Source: Lepisosteus oculatus
Lineage: Eukaryota; Chordata; Actinopteri; Semionotiformes; Lepisosteidae
DNA length: 64,000 nucleotides
Direction: 5' to 3'
Assembly: GCF_040954835.1 (NCBI RefSeq)
Contig: NC_090716.1
Span: forward strand, 9,192,775-9,256,774
Shown one piece after another: positions 25,501 to 38,905 of this stretch; position 1 is the first letter of the stretch; every line of letters starts with the position of its first letter. The notes under the pieces are model-generated. The model was not told the DNA's origin. It did not search any database and saw nothing but the letters and a program-made list of their open reading frames with translations. Both the position numbers and the translations under genes were made by a program.

Positions 25501-28500
25501 TAAGTTGCACACTCAGACTTTTCATTGTGTAAACAATAAGTTTCATATTTAATATTATAAATTAACACTATTTGGTTTTTGCCATTTTAGAACTTTAAGA
25601 GAGTGCATAGGTCCAGCAAGAAAACCTATGTTTTGTTTACTTGGTATTTATGAAGAAAACTTCTGTCATTTTCTGTCACTGAGGTGAGCCTGTTACAGTG
25701 ACATAACCAGCAGACTCTGAAGCGTCACATGACCAGTCTTCTGCGCTTACTGGATCTTTTTCCTGGCCTGTGTACAGTACACCTTCAGGGGACAGAGAGA
25801 CGTTTGCAGATCGAAGAACCACACAAGCTACACTGGTCAAAGTCCTTCCCAAGAGTATTCCACTTAATTTCCATTTTCAGCTAACCTCCTCCAATTTGTA
25901 AAACATACGTATTTGCTAACTGTCAAAAGAATGACAGCTTGTGCGATCATCAGTTTTTGCCAGTTCTGTCATCCTGAAGTACCTACTGCTGAAGGACTGG
26001 GCAGGCAAAAGGGACCTTCGGCAACATGAGTTTGGAGATAATGCAATCTGACACAGCTTGAGAGAAGAATAAACTGCTTGCTTCAAAATCCCTACATTTA
26101 ACTCTTGTTTTGAGCACGTCTCTGACCACGTCAAAATGACTAAATTAGTCAAGACAGTATAAACAGCCCATGAAATCTATCATAAAAAAACAATGTACAT
26201 CATATGCAAAATTTTGCATCACCTTTTTTTATCATTACAAATTTCTGACTGCGCTGAAGGCCTTTTCACTTCAATTTACAGGAGCACGTACATGTTGAGC
26301 TGACTTTATTTTTTAACTGAAGGAAATGAGTGCTTTTATTTCAAGCAGAAGGAGATTAAAACGTGAGAGCCGGCACGAAACCTGTGTTCTTATTCATCCG
26401 AAGACTAACTTGTACTTCTGCGTTACTGTAAGTGGTATCTAACCAAGCAGTCAGATGGTCTGTCTGGCTACTGTTTCCAGCGTGGTCTTCGCCGCAGTCC
26501 TTCTGCTGGGCTTCCATTTGACAGTAGGACCCGTAGCTCCGTTTTGTAAGAATCAGCTTTTTCCATGATCTAACTTGTCACAACCACACTGTGCTCCAGC
26601 GCTTGCAGAGCCAAAGCTTTATGACAGAGTGGAGTTGCTGTTATTACACTGCCCACAGACTGATGAAGAGTCAGGACTACAAAGGCACAGGGATGGAGAT
26701 CATGTTGAAGATGTAGTATTTGGTAAAATGGTAGAAAGTTTGTAAGATCTGGTAATGGTTTGCTGAAGGAAGAATAAAGTGGCAACTTTAAAAATCCCAA
26801 AGGAAGTAACTGGTATTTACAAAATCACTGATCTATTAAAATGCTTCTCCGAGCATGATTCTAGCTGATTACTTTTGATTTCTGTATGCTTTGGGGCGTT
26901 CTCAGACAAGCTGTTTGTTTTCATTAAAGTTCTTTTCAAACTGTTGCACTAATATACAAATCTATTTTGTGGTTTGCTTTTCTTGTGACTGATTTATTGC
27001 CTGCGCTTTCATTTCAGTATTGTGGACATGGGGTTGTTGATGTAAATCTATTCCCTACTGGCATAAAGCAAAAATTAATCAGCTCTGAGATGTAGTTTTA
27101 AAAAGGCAATTTTTTGTGGGCATTGCCACTTTTCAGAAAGCATAATGAACATTATAATGAAAGCAAGAGATGATCCAAAGAAGACCATGACCTTTATATT
27201 AAATTATATATTGTTGCCACTGGACTGTGTTATATCTTGCTTGATTTAGAAACACCACTGCATGGGCTTCAACAAACTAAAATATATGTATTTAAATGAT
27301 TCAATGAATCTAATGCAATCACATATGGCTCACAGACTTATTTAACATATCTAAGTAAAAGAGAATTTTTTTTTGCTTCAAATGTGCATCTGCATCAATG
27401 GTAATATAGTTTAAAAATTGTACTGGTAGATGTTTGCCTGTGATTTTTCCTAAACTACAGAACTTTTATTTAGAATGGTTATCACAATTTGTGAGTACCT
27501 GTGAAAAATTATGCAATGAATCGAAATTTTTCCTGTTTAACCTTTACTCATGGTAGGCAGCTTCTTCACATTCACTCTATACCTTCTTTCTAATACTCTG
27601 CACTTGTATACATTTACAGACAAACTTCAGCTTGAAGATAAGCAATTTTCATCTTCAGAAAGTATTAACAGCTGCAGGTTTAGGAATTGAAGCTTCTGTA
27701 CTTCAAAAGTGCCATTAAATAACACCAGGCTTTATTCCAGAGACCATAAAACAGCATCACTTCAAGAACCACCAGGAAACGTGTTTTAGCTTTTACATGA
27801 CTACAGCACTGAAACATAATCACTTAAAAAAACCTACTGTTGAAAATGTTTTTTTTTCTGTCATTGAACACCTGCTGTTCCATGAATATGTGAAAACATA
27901 GCGTAACAGTGAAACAAAAGGAATGGTTGTAACAAGGTGAAAGTGTCTTTGCCGAGTTTAATTTATTAATAGTTTGCATAAAACATTGTGTTTATGAATG
28001 CAAATGACTTGATCTCAGGTGATCTGTAACATTCCATATTTGAGTATTTTGTATGCTTTTCCCACCTGATTCCTGTCTATCTTAATTTTTGCAGCATGCA
28101 GTGAATGCCATGGGGCCTTTGAGGCAGCCACACCAGCATATAGCAAATTTTCATATTTGTTACCGGGATTTGTTCCATTTTCTATGGCTAAAGCTAAAAA
28201 AAGAATCTTTCATATGATTACTGACAAAGGTTTCAAAACGCTCTGCTACAAGCGGATGTGCCTCACTTCCAATGTGCATCTGCTTCAGAAAACCCTTGCA
28301 GATTTGTTTTTCAAAATGTTAAACTCACCGTCAACATTAAAAGCATGTCAAGCCTTCCCATTTCTTTAAGACACGACATTAGAATGTTCCCAAAGGTTGT
28401 ATATAGAAAAGCAAAGTACATGCTAAACAGTAAGAAAAATAAGAAGATAAAAATAAATCAAATGTGCGATTCTGAACTGAGGTACCTTCTAATTGGTGTT

Positions 28501-29599
28501 TGCATGGCCTCCTGCATCAACATTCAGGTTACTTCCAGACTTCCTCCCCACGACGTCTCTCCGTCCTCCGTTTGTGGTGTGTGTCCAAATATGTGAGCAC
28601 TGGTTCCAGGAAAGGTTCTGATTTCACAGTCTGAAAACTAGGAAATGTTAATAAACTGTTTAGGAAACACATCAGATTACAATGAGATAAGTTCTTCTTC
28701 ATAAATATGATTTTTTCTCAGATTCTGTATTTGGTTTAGCAATGCAATACAGGGACATCCAGTTTCTGAAGTTACCTGACCCCAGTAATGTGTGATCATA
28801 CACTACAGGAAAGTCTATTGGACTTAGAGCTCTCTTTTAAATGTCTCTTTAATTCTGCTGTTAATGACATATTTTATCACCTCAAAAATATAGCTAGTCT
28901 GAAAACTGTGCTGGACTTACCACCAGGACTTAAGAGATCTTGATATAAGAATTTCTTACTGGTCTGCTTCTTTTTGCAATTCCTTGTTTGCAGGTTCTCT
29001 CTTCTGTAATTTAAGGATTCAACTTTTTAAAAAGTTGACTGCATGACTACTTTTTCACACCAGGCATTTCTAGCACGTTAGACCAGTTTAAAAATCGTTA
29101 CATTGGTTATCTGCAAATCATCAAACTGACTTTATGGTATAATCAAATCTTCATCATCTTCATTAAGGGTCTTTAAATCCTCAGCAGCTATTGTATATAT
29201 GCACATACAGTATGCACCAATATGCTCTCTTAGATCTACAAACTCAGACTCTCAGGTTGTACTGAAAACCGATGGAGCAATTTAGGGAACAAATTTCCAT
29301 TAGACTGTAGACAGGCATTTTTTGAGTTTTTTTTTATTTGAAAACACTTCACTGGAATGAGCTTATAATCGTTTAATTTTGTTTTTCCAATGCACGTTCA
29401 GAGAAGCACTAAACTTGAATTAGCTATTTATGAAAAAGACTTATGTGCTTAAGTTGACACAAATTAAATCTTGTAAACAATATGGAGAAGCTCTAAAAAT
29501 GTTAGAATATACAGTTAAAAGGTAGAATTCAAGATACTGTGTGTTGTGTTTTCATTTTACAATGCACTAGTTTACAATAAAAAATATATTGTTGCTTTG
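22501..29599. other. Intergenic DNA, nothing recognised
   Basis: This stretch has no recognisable gene. It includes a G-run at 23,393-23,401 and a short TATAT/ATTATA simple repeat at about 24,851-24,873. No repeat family was identified. Confidence 0.5.
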
Positions 29600-29995
29600 T
29601 AATCAATCAAGAGAAGAGCAACCAGACATGTAGGATTGTCCTACACTGAGAGGGAAAAGAAATCAATATTTTAGTCTTGAACAGAGTGTATATACTATGA
29701 GGGACCTGATAACATCTATTCAAAATCCTCAAAGGCAATGTCAAAGTCAGCCTAGTGGACGTCTTTAGGATAAATAGTAAATCATGAACTAGTGGAAACC
29801 AGTGGGAACCAGTGGGAACCAGTGGGAACTGTGTGGAAGTGCCTTTTCCCACAAAAGGTGGTGGGAGTATGGAAAAAGCTACCTAGCAATGTCATTGAAG
29901 CTGATATCATGGCTTCTGGATGACATTCTTGGATAATTTAGCTGCAAATTAGCAAATGGACTAGATATGACCTCCTCTACTTTGTAAACTGTCTT
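29600..29995 (+). mobile_element. LINE relic, C-terminal coding end
   Basis: Conceptual translation around 29,860-29,915 gives VVGVWKKLPSNVIEADIMAS, the conserved C-terminal signature seen in CR1/L2-type reverse transcriptase ORFs (pattern VVxxWNxLPxxVVEAxTxxSFK). Upstream, 'ctattcaaaatcctcaaagg' matches the usual FKILKG segment. Downstream, 'gacctcctctactttgtaaac' is the recurring terminal motif of the family. Frameshifts and stops show that it is dead. Confidence 0.75.
29791..29830 (+). repeat. 10-bp tandem repeat, four units
   Basis: Four consecutive units of agtggRaacY lie inside the LINE relic, apparently a local expansion of the segment that is single-copy elsewhere in the family. Confidence 0.85.
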
Positions 29996-32900
29996 TTATG
30001 TTTTTACTTGGTTTATATTCAAATATGGAGGATTTGGTGTGAAGAGGGTTATAGAAAAATACATTTAACTAGACCTCTCCCTATGTGCATCATAGATTTC
30101 AGAAGATAAATTCCAGTGACACGTGACACAGTGACTTGGAGCCTGAGATTTACAAGCAAAGCTAAAGAACAAAAAGTATCAAGCAACAAGCTCCATTTTT
30201 TACTGTAAGACATCTTCACGTAACGATTTCTGGTGTTCAGAGATATGGCAAACTACTGGACACAAATCTCAGGCAAGAAATGGGCAGTCTGCCTGGTCGA
30301 TAACAGGGTATTACAGTGAAGGCCGTACCACCATTTTTCAAAAAGCTTGATGTTTTTCCAGTTTCCTATCAATCACTCACTCAACTGAAACAGATCAAGG
30401 CATTCAAGTACCTTTCTGTTGTGGTTTTGGGGAATTGCTCAAGTTTCAGTGACAACAGATTCTGTGCGTTTAGTAATGCAATGGAAAAAAAACATGCTTA
30501 TTTTCTTATTCAGTAAACTGTCTTTAAAAATTGTGGTTCATTATGTTGGGATGCAAGATGTGATGTGTCAGTGTCAAAGTATATCTTTGACTTGACATAC
30601 AACATTGACATATGCTGCTTTCTTTCCTTCTTTATTTCTGGCAAGTGTTAAACAAGGAATCTTGTTTTAAGCCAGACACTTTGTATAAATGAGGATGCTG
30701 CAGGGAATAGCAATGCTTTCTTTAAAACATGGGGGTAAAAACAATATAAGCTAGTATGTACCACATAAAATTCAATTAGAATTGTAAATGAACTACAAAA
30801 CCTTAAGGGAGACAGCATTTTAAAAAAATGAACATTTAGTTTGAACGCTTCATAGAAAACAGCAAATTATTCATAATTAACAATATGATTTAAGGGACTT
30901 TTTTCATCACTTATTCACAAAGATAACACAGCCAGTGAGAAACAACTTTTTCACCTCGAGAGTAAACGGAGTTAAGAGTAATTTGAGAGAATCAATACAC
31001 TGCTCTATCAAGCACCAAAATATCCCAGAGCAATTTTCACACATCTTTTCAAACAATGATAATATTTAAACTTGTGGTTTTAATTAAAACTAATAGGGGA
31101 CTGTGCTGTGCTAATTATAATGATGTATTGTTGTTTTTTAACTTGTTTTTATTTTTTTAACACTAAGGCTTTGCAGCCTCTACACGCAGAAGATATTTAA
31201 ATGCACAAACGTGCGACGAAGATCTGAATCTGTAGATGTTGTGTCGAGCAAAAAACTTCTCCCCCTTTAAAATTGACTATATGAAAGATTGTGTGAAAAA
31301 TGACCCATTCTAGTATGACCATTGCTTAAAATCTCACTATTTGAATTATCAGCTTTTCTCTCTGCTGGTGTTTTAGCGAAAATTCCTATATCACTTAATG
31401 AAACTCTTTCATTTCTGAACTGCATGACTGGAACATTTGACATCATGGATAAACAGTCAACCTTTTACTCCATTCTGCTATTCAGCATTTCACTGCTATA
31501 TTTTAGAAACTTCATTGTATACTTTGGTAAGTTATGTTAAATTATCAAAATAAGACCGAACTGAAGATTTTGTCTGTCAAGAAAAATCAAATGGACGAAT
31601 ACTAGTCGCAGAAAACACGTTAAAAAGTGACAGCAGCTCCATCTGCTGGCTATACGTGATATTATTTCCTTTTTACGGGGGTCTTGTATTTACCGTACCT
31701 CCGGTTGTTTTATTATTTTTATGTTATGTTTTTTAGCAAAATATGTGACAGGGCTACTGATCTGAGCTAATACCAGAAGGCTTGTGTGAAGTGATTTTGG
31801 CTGAGTGCAGAGATATCCTCCTTTACTGTGTGAGTGATGAAACAACACCACACAGCTGGTTACACAAGCGCCTTTGTGCTTCACAGTGCTGGATAATCAG
31901 AGATTCCAACTTTGCAGCAAGAAAACTCACTGTAACCAGAGCCCCAAACTCCAGAATTGCTTTGAAATATTATGAACATGGTGATTTTCGTTCCCAAGCA
32001 ATGGCTTTATGTAATTTTTAAACTTTGATTTTTTTTTCTGCTGGCCTCGTAAATATAGGCTTTTTTGTCCATCTACACTCCAATCCTAGGAACCACTTCT
32101 GGGAATTTAAAATCATTATTGTGTTTACTTACATTGACATTCTGATGCCCTTTATCTAGACAGAGATTCCCATTTCATAACCCATATGTTTTTCTAGAAG
32201 TGAAAATAGAATATTTTAATTAGAGGGAACGTAGTGGAAACAAATGTTAACAGGCAGAAATAACTGACTGTATCTTTTCAAGCATGACTTAGAACGTATG
32301 AAGTTAAAAAAGCAACTAGAATGCTATGAGAACAGCTCAATATAAATGATAACAAATGTTGGAAAGCATTAGAAAATGGTGTTTGATTAATCAGTGTTCA
32401 GATAGTCCAATTATTAATCATTTATAGTCTTGTGACTATTTTTTGTGATGACTATTCCTGAGTTTTTGTGAAGAGATTTAAACCCCTCTTGAAGTCGAAC
32501 AAATGTCAATTACTAGCCATACTGAAAGCAATACCACACTAATGCATTTCCAACAGGTTACAGAGTTCCCTGTCAAGGATCTAACTGCTATCCCAGAATT
32601 TTGTGTTTTGCTTTAACCCTGATTCTGTGACAGGGTTGTTTCCATTAAGTCACAGAACGCATTTGAAAACATGCAAGGATTATGGTATTATATACAGCAC
32701 AATCATCTCTTAGCCTAACCATGCTGTCAAATACAACAGAGATTAATAAAATAGTGGTTTATGAGTGTATGATTACAGGGAGAGATATACAATGAATTAC
32801 TGATTCAATCAGTCTTCCAGGCACTAACTAAAAAAAGCAATAGGCTTTCGAATTGGTTGGCAAGGCAGATACATCCTTGAATCCGGTGAGCTTCCTTTTG

Positions 32901-35159
32901 TGTTAGATGAGTAGGGTAACCTGAAACTACCCTAAACACATGATAGTGACTCCTTGGTTGTTACAGCTTGTTCCCTTCTTCTCTTTTATGCAGAAAAAAA
33001 CGTACATGTCAAAACACTGCGTTTTAAGACTTTCAGATTCTTGAAAAAAGGATTTCAGCCATTGTAAAGTCTTAAATTTAACACAGTGGGCCAACAGGCC
33101 ATTTCATTTGCTGACTGTACATACACCGTAAAGGCCACTGTGCTCCTTCACATATGAAAAATACTTCATATGTCACACCGGGAGTTTTAAGATATTGGTG
33201 CTTTTGAGTGTTTTTGAGATCATAACCCACTCAATGCCCACAAAAATTATGTTAAATTGAACCCTTAGAAATAACCAAGGATGCTGACAAGACCATCCTG
33301 TTCCAGTAAATGAAACTATTGATTCATTACCAATAAACAAGGAAAATTTGTCCTTACAACAGCATTCTGATGCCCTGAATAGTACACCAGCTTGCTCTGT
33401 ACTGATGATGTCCATAACTTTATTCTCATTTTGCATTGAGAGCTAGTGCTTCTTCAAGCTTTTAACTTCCTTGATATGAGAGAAGACTATTTCACCATTA
33501 AACTTTTGAAGACTAAAATGTTGAAGTTAGGCGAGAAGAGTCCAGACCATGATGTGAGTAACCTGTGTATTTTTAAAGTAGTATGACTTCTTTGTCAGGA
33601 ACTGGCTGAAGCAGATGTACCAGGAAAAATGTGGCTAATTATCATCATATGTTAGTGTTCAACAGTTTATTATCCCTTTTCGACAGCATATGAGAGACGT
33701 AAGCTCTCTTTTCGCACACAGAGAGAGCATGTAATTATTGCCCATGGTGCTTATTCCTTTCCATCCTAATGTATAAGCAAAACTTCTTTAGCTTCTTTAG
33801 CTTTCTGAAGCTTTGACGGGTGATATGTTTAGGCAAAGAAGATAAAAGTCCGTTAACAGCTCTTCATCAAGGCCAGCAGACTTTTAATGGGTTTAGTGGC
33901 CAACTACGCTTTCATCACAGATTTCCTGCTGAGGTTTTCTGAGATTGCAAAGAGAGACACCCAACATGTCACACAGATGCACACAATCTTTTGACTGTGT
34001 ATTCAGCAGTAAATTATATATTAATTTTACTGTGTAAGAGGGCACACCCAGCTCATTGATATCCCATCCCTACTACGAAAACAAAACTGCCAAGCTTATG
34101 TAAATTACATTACTGTCACTTTGGGTCTTATTATAAGATTTGAAGTGAGACTGCATGACATTTAAGCTCATAGCTTGACAGATGGACTTATTTTCTGCAA
34201 TAAATGAAGAAAAAAGAAGTTCTGCTGCTGAATACTATGAGCGAATGTTCCTCTGAAGCTGTCAGGATGAAACAAGTACAACTGTGAAAATATGTAGATG
34301 AACCTGCTCCGTGGGTTGATAAATGAAAGACGAATAGCCTGCAAAATAATTGATGTCAATGTGATGTCAATATCAATATTGTGATGACAAAAGAAGCAGA
34401 AGAAGGTGCTCATATATATGAAAATATATACTGTGTGTATAAATGTGCCAAATCTACATTCATTTATACAAGCATAGCAAAGTCTTAAGCAAGCCTGCCA
34501 GGGAATATCATTCAGACTTTATGAAGCTGGAAGACGCACAACAGCGATGAAATCACAGTCTTCACTAAATCAGCTCACTGATTAAAACTGATTGATTTTA
34601 TTGAGAGTTTTATGTTGAGGTTATATCGCCACGTAAAATAGGTAGCTTGTATTATGGATGCCAGCCTATAGCTCTTGCATTAACTAGGAATGAAGTTAAG
34701 ATGAATATGAATGTATATGAAGAATTTGAAGTGATAACACCATTCCTTCATTTGGCTGCAAACGCATGAACTCCAGCAAATGTGATATATTATACTGACC
34801 AAATTCGTTTCTTGAAATCCCTCTTGCTTCGAAAGACCTTGAGATTCTGGTACTTCAAGGTCATGCAGGTTTGTTATTAAAACTTTTAACCTCCTCCAAG
34901 AAGACGTCTGCAACCCTGTATCCAGGAATTTCAAGCTAGAGTCTTCTAATTAGGAGAGGGAAGCTGGCACATGGTGGGAACTCAGTGCTTAACCTGATGC
35001 ACCTGCAATCCATCCCACCGCAGTTTTGCTGCAACCAGCTACCGTACTTAAACTAACTAATAATTAGCAGGATTCATGCAATAATTATGCAGTTGGTTAT
35101 ATCAACATACTGTAATGGAGCAGACTGGAAGGGCCGCAAGTTGAACAGCATCAATAAGA
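29996..35159. other. Intergenic DNA, nothing recognised
   Basis: Only chance frames occur here. No RNA gene or repeat family was recognised. Confidence 0.5.
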
Positions 35160-35400
35160 GAGCCCAAATACTGTTCCGCTGTTCCATCTATGAATAGGCT
35201 TCATTACTCTGCTCTCCTCCCCACTGATAGCTGATGTGTGGTGAGCGTTCTGGCGCACTATGGCTGCTGTCGCATCATCCAGGTGGATGCTGCACATTGG
35301 TGGTGGTGGTGGGGAGTCCCCATTACCTGTAAAGCGCTTTGAGTGGAGTGTCCAGAAAAGCGCTATATAAGTGTAATCAATTCTTCTTATTATTAATGTT
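35160..35400 (+). mobile_element. 5S-derived SINE, 3' half
   Basis: The block matches the 3' half of the copy at 41,752-42,285: 'ctcctccccactgatagctgatgtgtg', then 'ctgcacattggtggtgg', then 'cctgtaaagcgctttgagtggagtgtccagaaaagcgctatataagtgtaa', ending in short (ATT)-like repeats. The 5S-like head is missing, so this is a 5'-truncated retroposed copy. Confidence 0.8.
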
Positions 35401-37737
35401 TTTCGTGACGTTGAGTCTTAAAGTGCAAAGCACACTAAAGAGGAATGAAAGCTAGGGTTCCTCACATGCATGAAAGATGAAAAATGGAAAGTCCAGGTGA
35501 TCCCTTTTCTTATGATCCAACATTTCCTACAAAGTTGCTGCCCTGCACCACTACTGTGTACAGCTTCAGTGTGTTTCACTGAGCCATGTGAGCATGAGGA
35601 ATGTGGGAGCACATGAGAACCCCTATACACCCTGCCACTTTCTCCTCTGCCTCTTGGCTCACCTACGGCCTCATCGTACGGCTGATGTGATCTTCGACAG
35701 TCACAGGTTTCTTCTTCTGTGGAGGTCTCTCAGTGCAGAATCCCACGACTAGCTACCCGATACTGAAGTCTTAAGAGAATCAGTTTGTTCTGTGGTTTGA
35801 TATTATCTAGTGGCTCAATTTCACTACAACTGCTCACAATCCCATCTACATACCTAGTGAATTTCACGTAAAATGGATGGCCAGTAAAAGAGACATTCTC
35901 CTGGGTTGTGACTGTAAGACTTCATAAACCTGCTGTACATATAGAGGAACGCAGATGGTGTTTGAGAGAACATCTGCTTTAGGGCCCGGACAACAGACAC
36001 CAATAGTGGCTGTAAGATGTTTTTTATAACTTTGACAGTCAAAGTGAGAATTTACAACAAAAGGTCAATTAAGTGTGTCCTGGAAGAAGAAGTTGAATTT
36101 AATTTTGTAAAATGCTGAAAAGAAGGTGATGTTAAACCTGAACTACAAAAATCAATAGGTATCTACTTAACAAGGAGTTATGTTGCTATAATTTCTTTCT
36201 ACAAAAGCTTTCTTCTGCTGCCTTTTCATCTTCCAATTTTCTATTTTGAAGACAGAAAAGATTATCTTATTTTAAGGTTGGTTTTTTATTGTTACCATTA
36301 TTTTGCTTCTCTTTATATTACAGAATTTTGCACTTTTTCACCGAACCTTTTTAAATCACCCTGGACAAAATTGTCAACTAAACAAACGAATAAAAATACA
36401 GAACTCGTTTGAATGATTATTAGTGCCTTTAATTTATGAACATGTTATAGTTGAATACTGGCCAGAAACCCAACTGTTTTTCCCTAACTGCCTGAAGACT
36501 TGCACTGGTTTAGCAGTTATTTCAGAGTCGTTATTTTTTACATTTTATCACTTCTCCGGTTGGGAAAAGGATAATTTTCTCTTCCTAGATCCAAAAGAAC
36601 TCAGGGATGACTAGCATTAGTGTAGAAGTATAGACTTTACTACAAAAAGGTAATACAAACACACTAGAAAAAAAACATTTAACAATGTGTCATGCAAGGT
36701 CTTTAGTTGCAAAGATAATTCACAGACCCAGATGATTAAACCGATTTCATTTCAACACCACTTCTGGCAATGATGTCAAGGCTTTATCTTACATAATAAA
36801 CATGAGCCATTTGCTGGTTGAGGTAATTTATTATGCATTGTAATTACCTGGAACATGAAGTGCTTTAAAATAGTATTACCAGAAATGGAGGCATAATTTA
36901 ATTTGTGAGACATAAAAATCAATCTTTTTTCCTTCACTGCTTATAAATGCTCAAAGCTATTTCAGATTCCTTCCTGTTGGAATATTTTGAAAAGTGTTAT
37001 AGATTCACATTCGATATCATAAACTAACATTTTACTTTTTGGGAAATATATTTGGTCAAACTGTCTATTAGACTGATATACTAAGGACATATTTAGAATG
37101 TTTTTACTAAAATAGTACTTAAAATTGCAGTATGCCTCAGAAATTCATTTCAAGCTACTGTTCAGGACTACAATAACTTGAAGTAGTATAATTGAACAAA
37201 AACTATAGGAAACATTTTTGTTGGAAGAGGCAGATCTTGAATCTATTCCCTAAATACTGTACCGTATTTCAAGGCTCTAAGACACCGCAAACAGGCCCCT
37301 AACACCACACATATATTCCATTACTGCATGACACAGATACTGTACTATAGCATTGAAATGCAATGTTCAGGTATATATGTTCTCCACTCTTAAGATTTCC
37401 ATCAACCAGCCCCCGATTTTAGCAAAATGACATAAATGTGACAATATATATTTTTATAGATGAAGCAGACTTTGGCATTTAAATTGTCACCCTTTTCTTC
37501 CCCTAGTTAACATGCAGAAACAAAAAAGACAGATGTGTCTGTTAAATTGTGTAATTAAAATCATATCATTTTTAAATCAAATCATGTCAAAATTCATTAT
37601 TTCTAACAGAACTGCAATTTTGGTCATCACACTACAAAAAAAAGATATTGCTATTCTCTAATCATTCAAAAAAATACATTTTTGGAATAAATTAATATCT
37701 TACACTGACACACTAAAACAACTGAATCAAATTAGCC
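35401..37737. other. Intergenic DNA, nothing recognised
   Basis: No coding or repeat signature was recognised in this stretch. Confidence 0.5.
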
Positions 37738-38905
37738 TTGAACAGGAAGATTCTGATTCAAGTATTCAAACCTGTCAAAGGCTTTGACAAGGCCAACCCA
37801 GTAAGCGTTCTCAGAATAAACAGTGAAACTCAAGTCATGCACAGTGGGAACCTACATGGTGAATTGAAATTGGGAAAAGCAGATGTTTTTTTATACTGAG
37901 TCTGGAACTAGCTACCCAGCCATTTTGTCAAAGCTGGTACCCTGGCTTCTTTCATGATGTCACTGTGGCCAATGGAACGTGCCAGGACAGGGGTGACAGA
38001 AGTTAATGGAGCTTATGTTTTTCTAAAACACCAGAGTGCGTCAGCTCTCACCAATTTACCCTGTTAGTGTCTCAGCCTGCGGGTGCACACGCAGGTTGTG
38101 GAAAGGAGGGGAAACTACTGGTAGAGAACACTGTTTAGCAAAATGGCACTAAAGAAACAAACTATAGTGTAGAATGCCACTAGCTTACCTCTTAACAGCA
38201 CTGCATGAGAGGAGAAGCCAGTGCCTATTTGTTTGGAGGGGTCCTCAAAAAGGACAAAAGGTTGCTAACACATGGGAGACTGGTTATATGACTGAGAGTG
38301 AGCTAGTGGGATATACCATTGCTGGGATCCTGAGAAGGGAGGTAATCAGAGCCTAATGCTATTGCTAAAAATGGCAACCAAATATAGAAGATCTAATGAA
38401 TGTCTGTCCTGTGTATGGTTATGGGTTTCATGTATTTGTGTGTCTAAGTAGTCCGGACTACTGTGTTATGTGTTGTTTGTCTTGTGAATTTTATGATTTA
38501 CACCTAGTGTATCCATAATGGTACAGCCTAAATCCTATTTTAAGGGTGTGGCAAGCACTAGGGTCGGTTGTGGTGACTTAGGAGTTTGGAAGTTAGGGCA
38601 AGGTGTGAGTGGATATTACAAAAAGGTTGTTCCTTTATTTAATTTTGATACTTGAGAAGAGACCCAGCGAGTGTTTGTGGCCAGCTACGTAAACTTCAAT
38701 AAAACTGGCCTTTTGGTTTGTTTGTGTGTCGACTTGCCATTATGTATTTTCTCTCTGTGAACAAAACGTCCTACGGCGAGCACTACCCACTCAGGAGGTG
38801 TTCGTGTGACAAATGAGATACTTGAATAAATATGCTACCGAACCAGCAGCCCAATGAGCTAGGAGAACTGAATGACCTCCTCTCATTTATAACCTCTCTC
38901 ATGTT
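37738..38905 (+). mobile_element. LINE C-terminal relic split by an LTR
   Basis: The two parts of one LINE relic lie at 37,738-37,957 and 38,812-38,905. The left part translates in pieces to VWN-stop-LPSHFVKAGTLASF, the same family signature as at 29.6 kb. The right part ends with 'gaatgacctcctctcatttataac', the family's terminal motif. The material between them is the LTR described separately. Confidence 0.75.
37958..38811 (+). mobile_element. Solo long terminal repeat
   Basis: An 854-bp unit begins TGTCAC and ends GTGACA, the inverted TG...CA ends expected of a retroviral or Gypsy-type LTR. It is flanked by catga and aatga, a 5-bp duplication with one mismatch. It interrupts a LINE relic whose two halves continue on either side. 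A poly(A) signal AATAAA at 38,698-38,703 is followed by a TG-rich stretch, as in an R/U5 region. No internal gag, pol or env sequence is present, so it is a solo LTR left by recombination. Whether it comes from an endogenous retrovirus or a Gypsy element cannot be told from the LTR alone. Confidence 0.75.
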
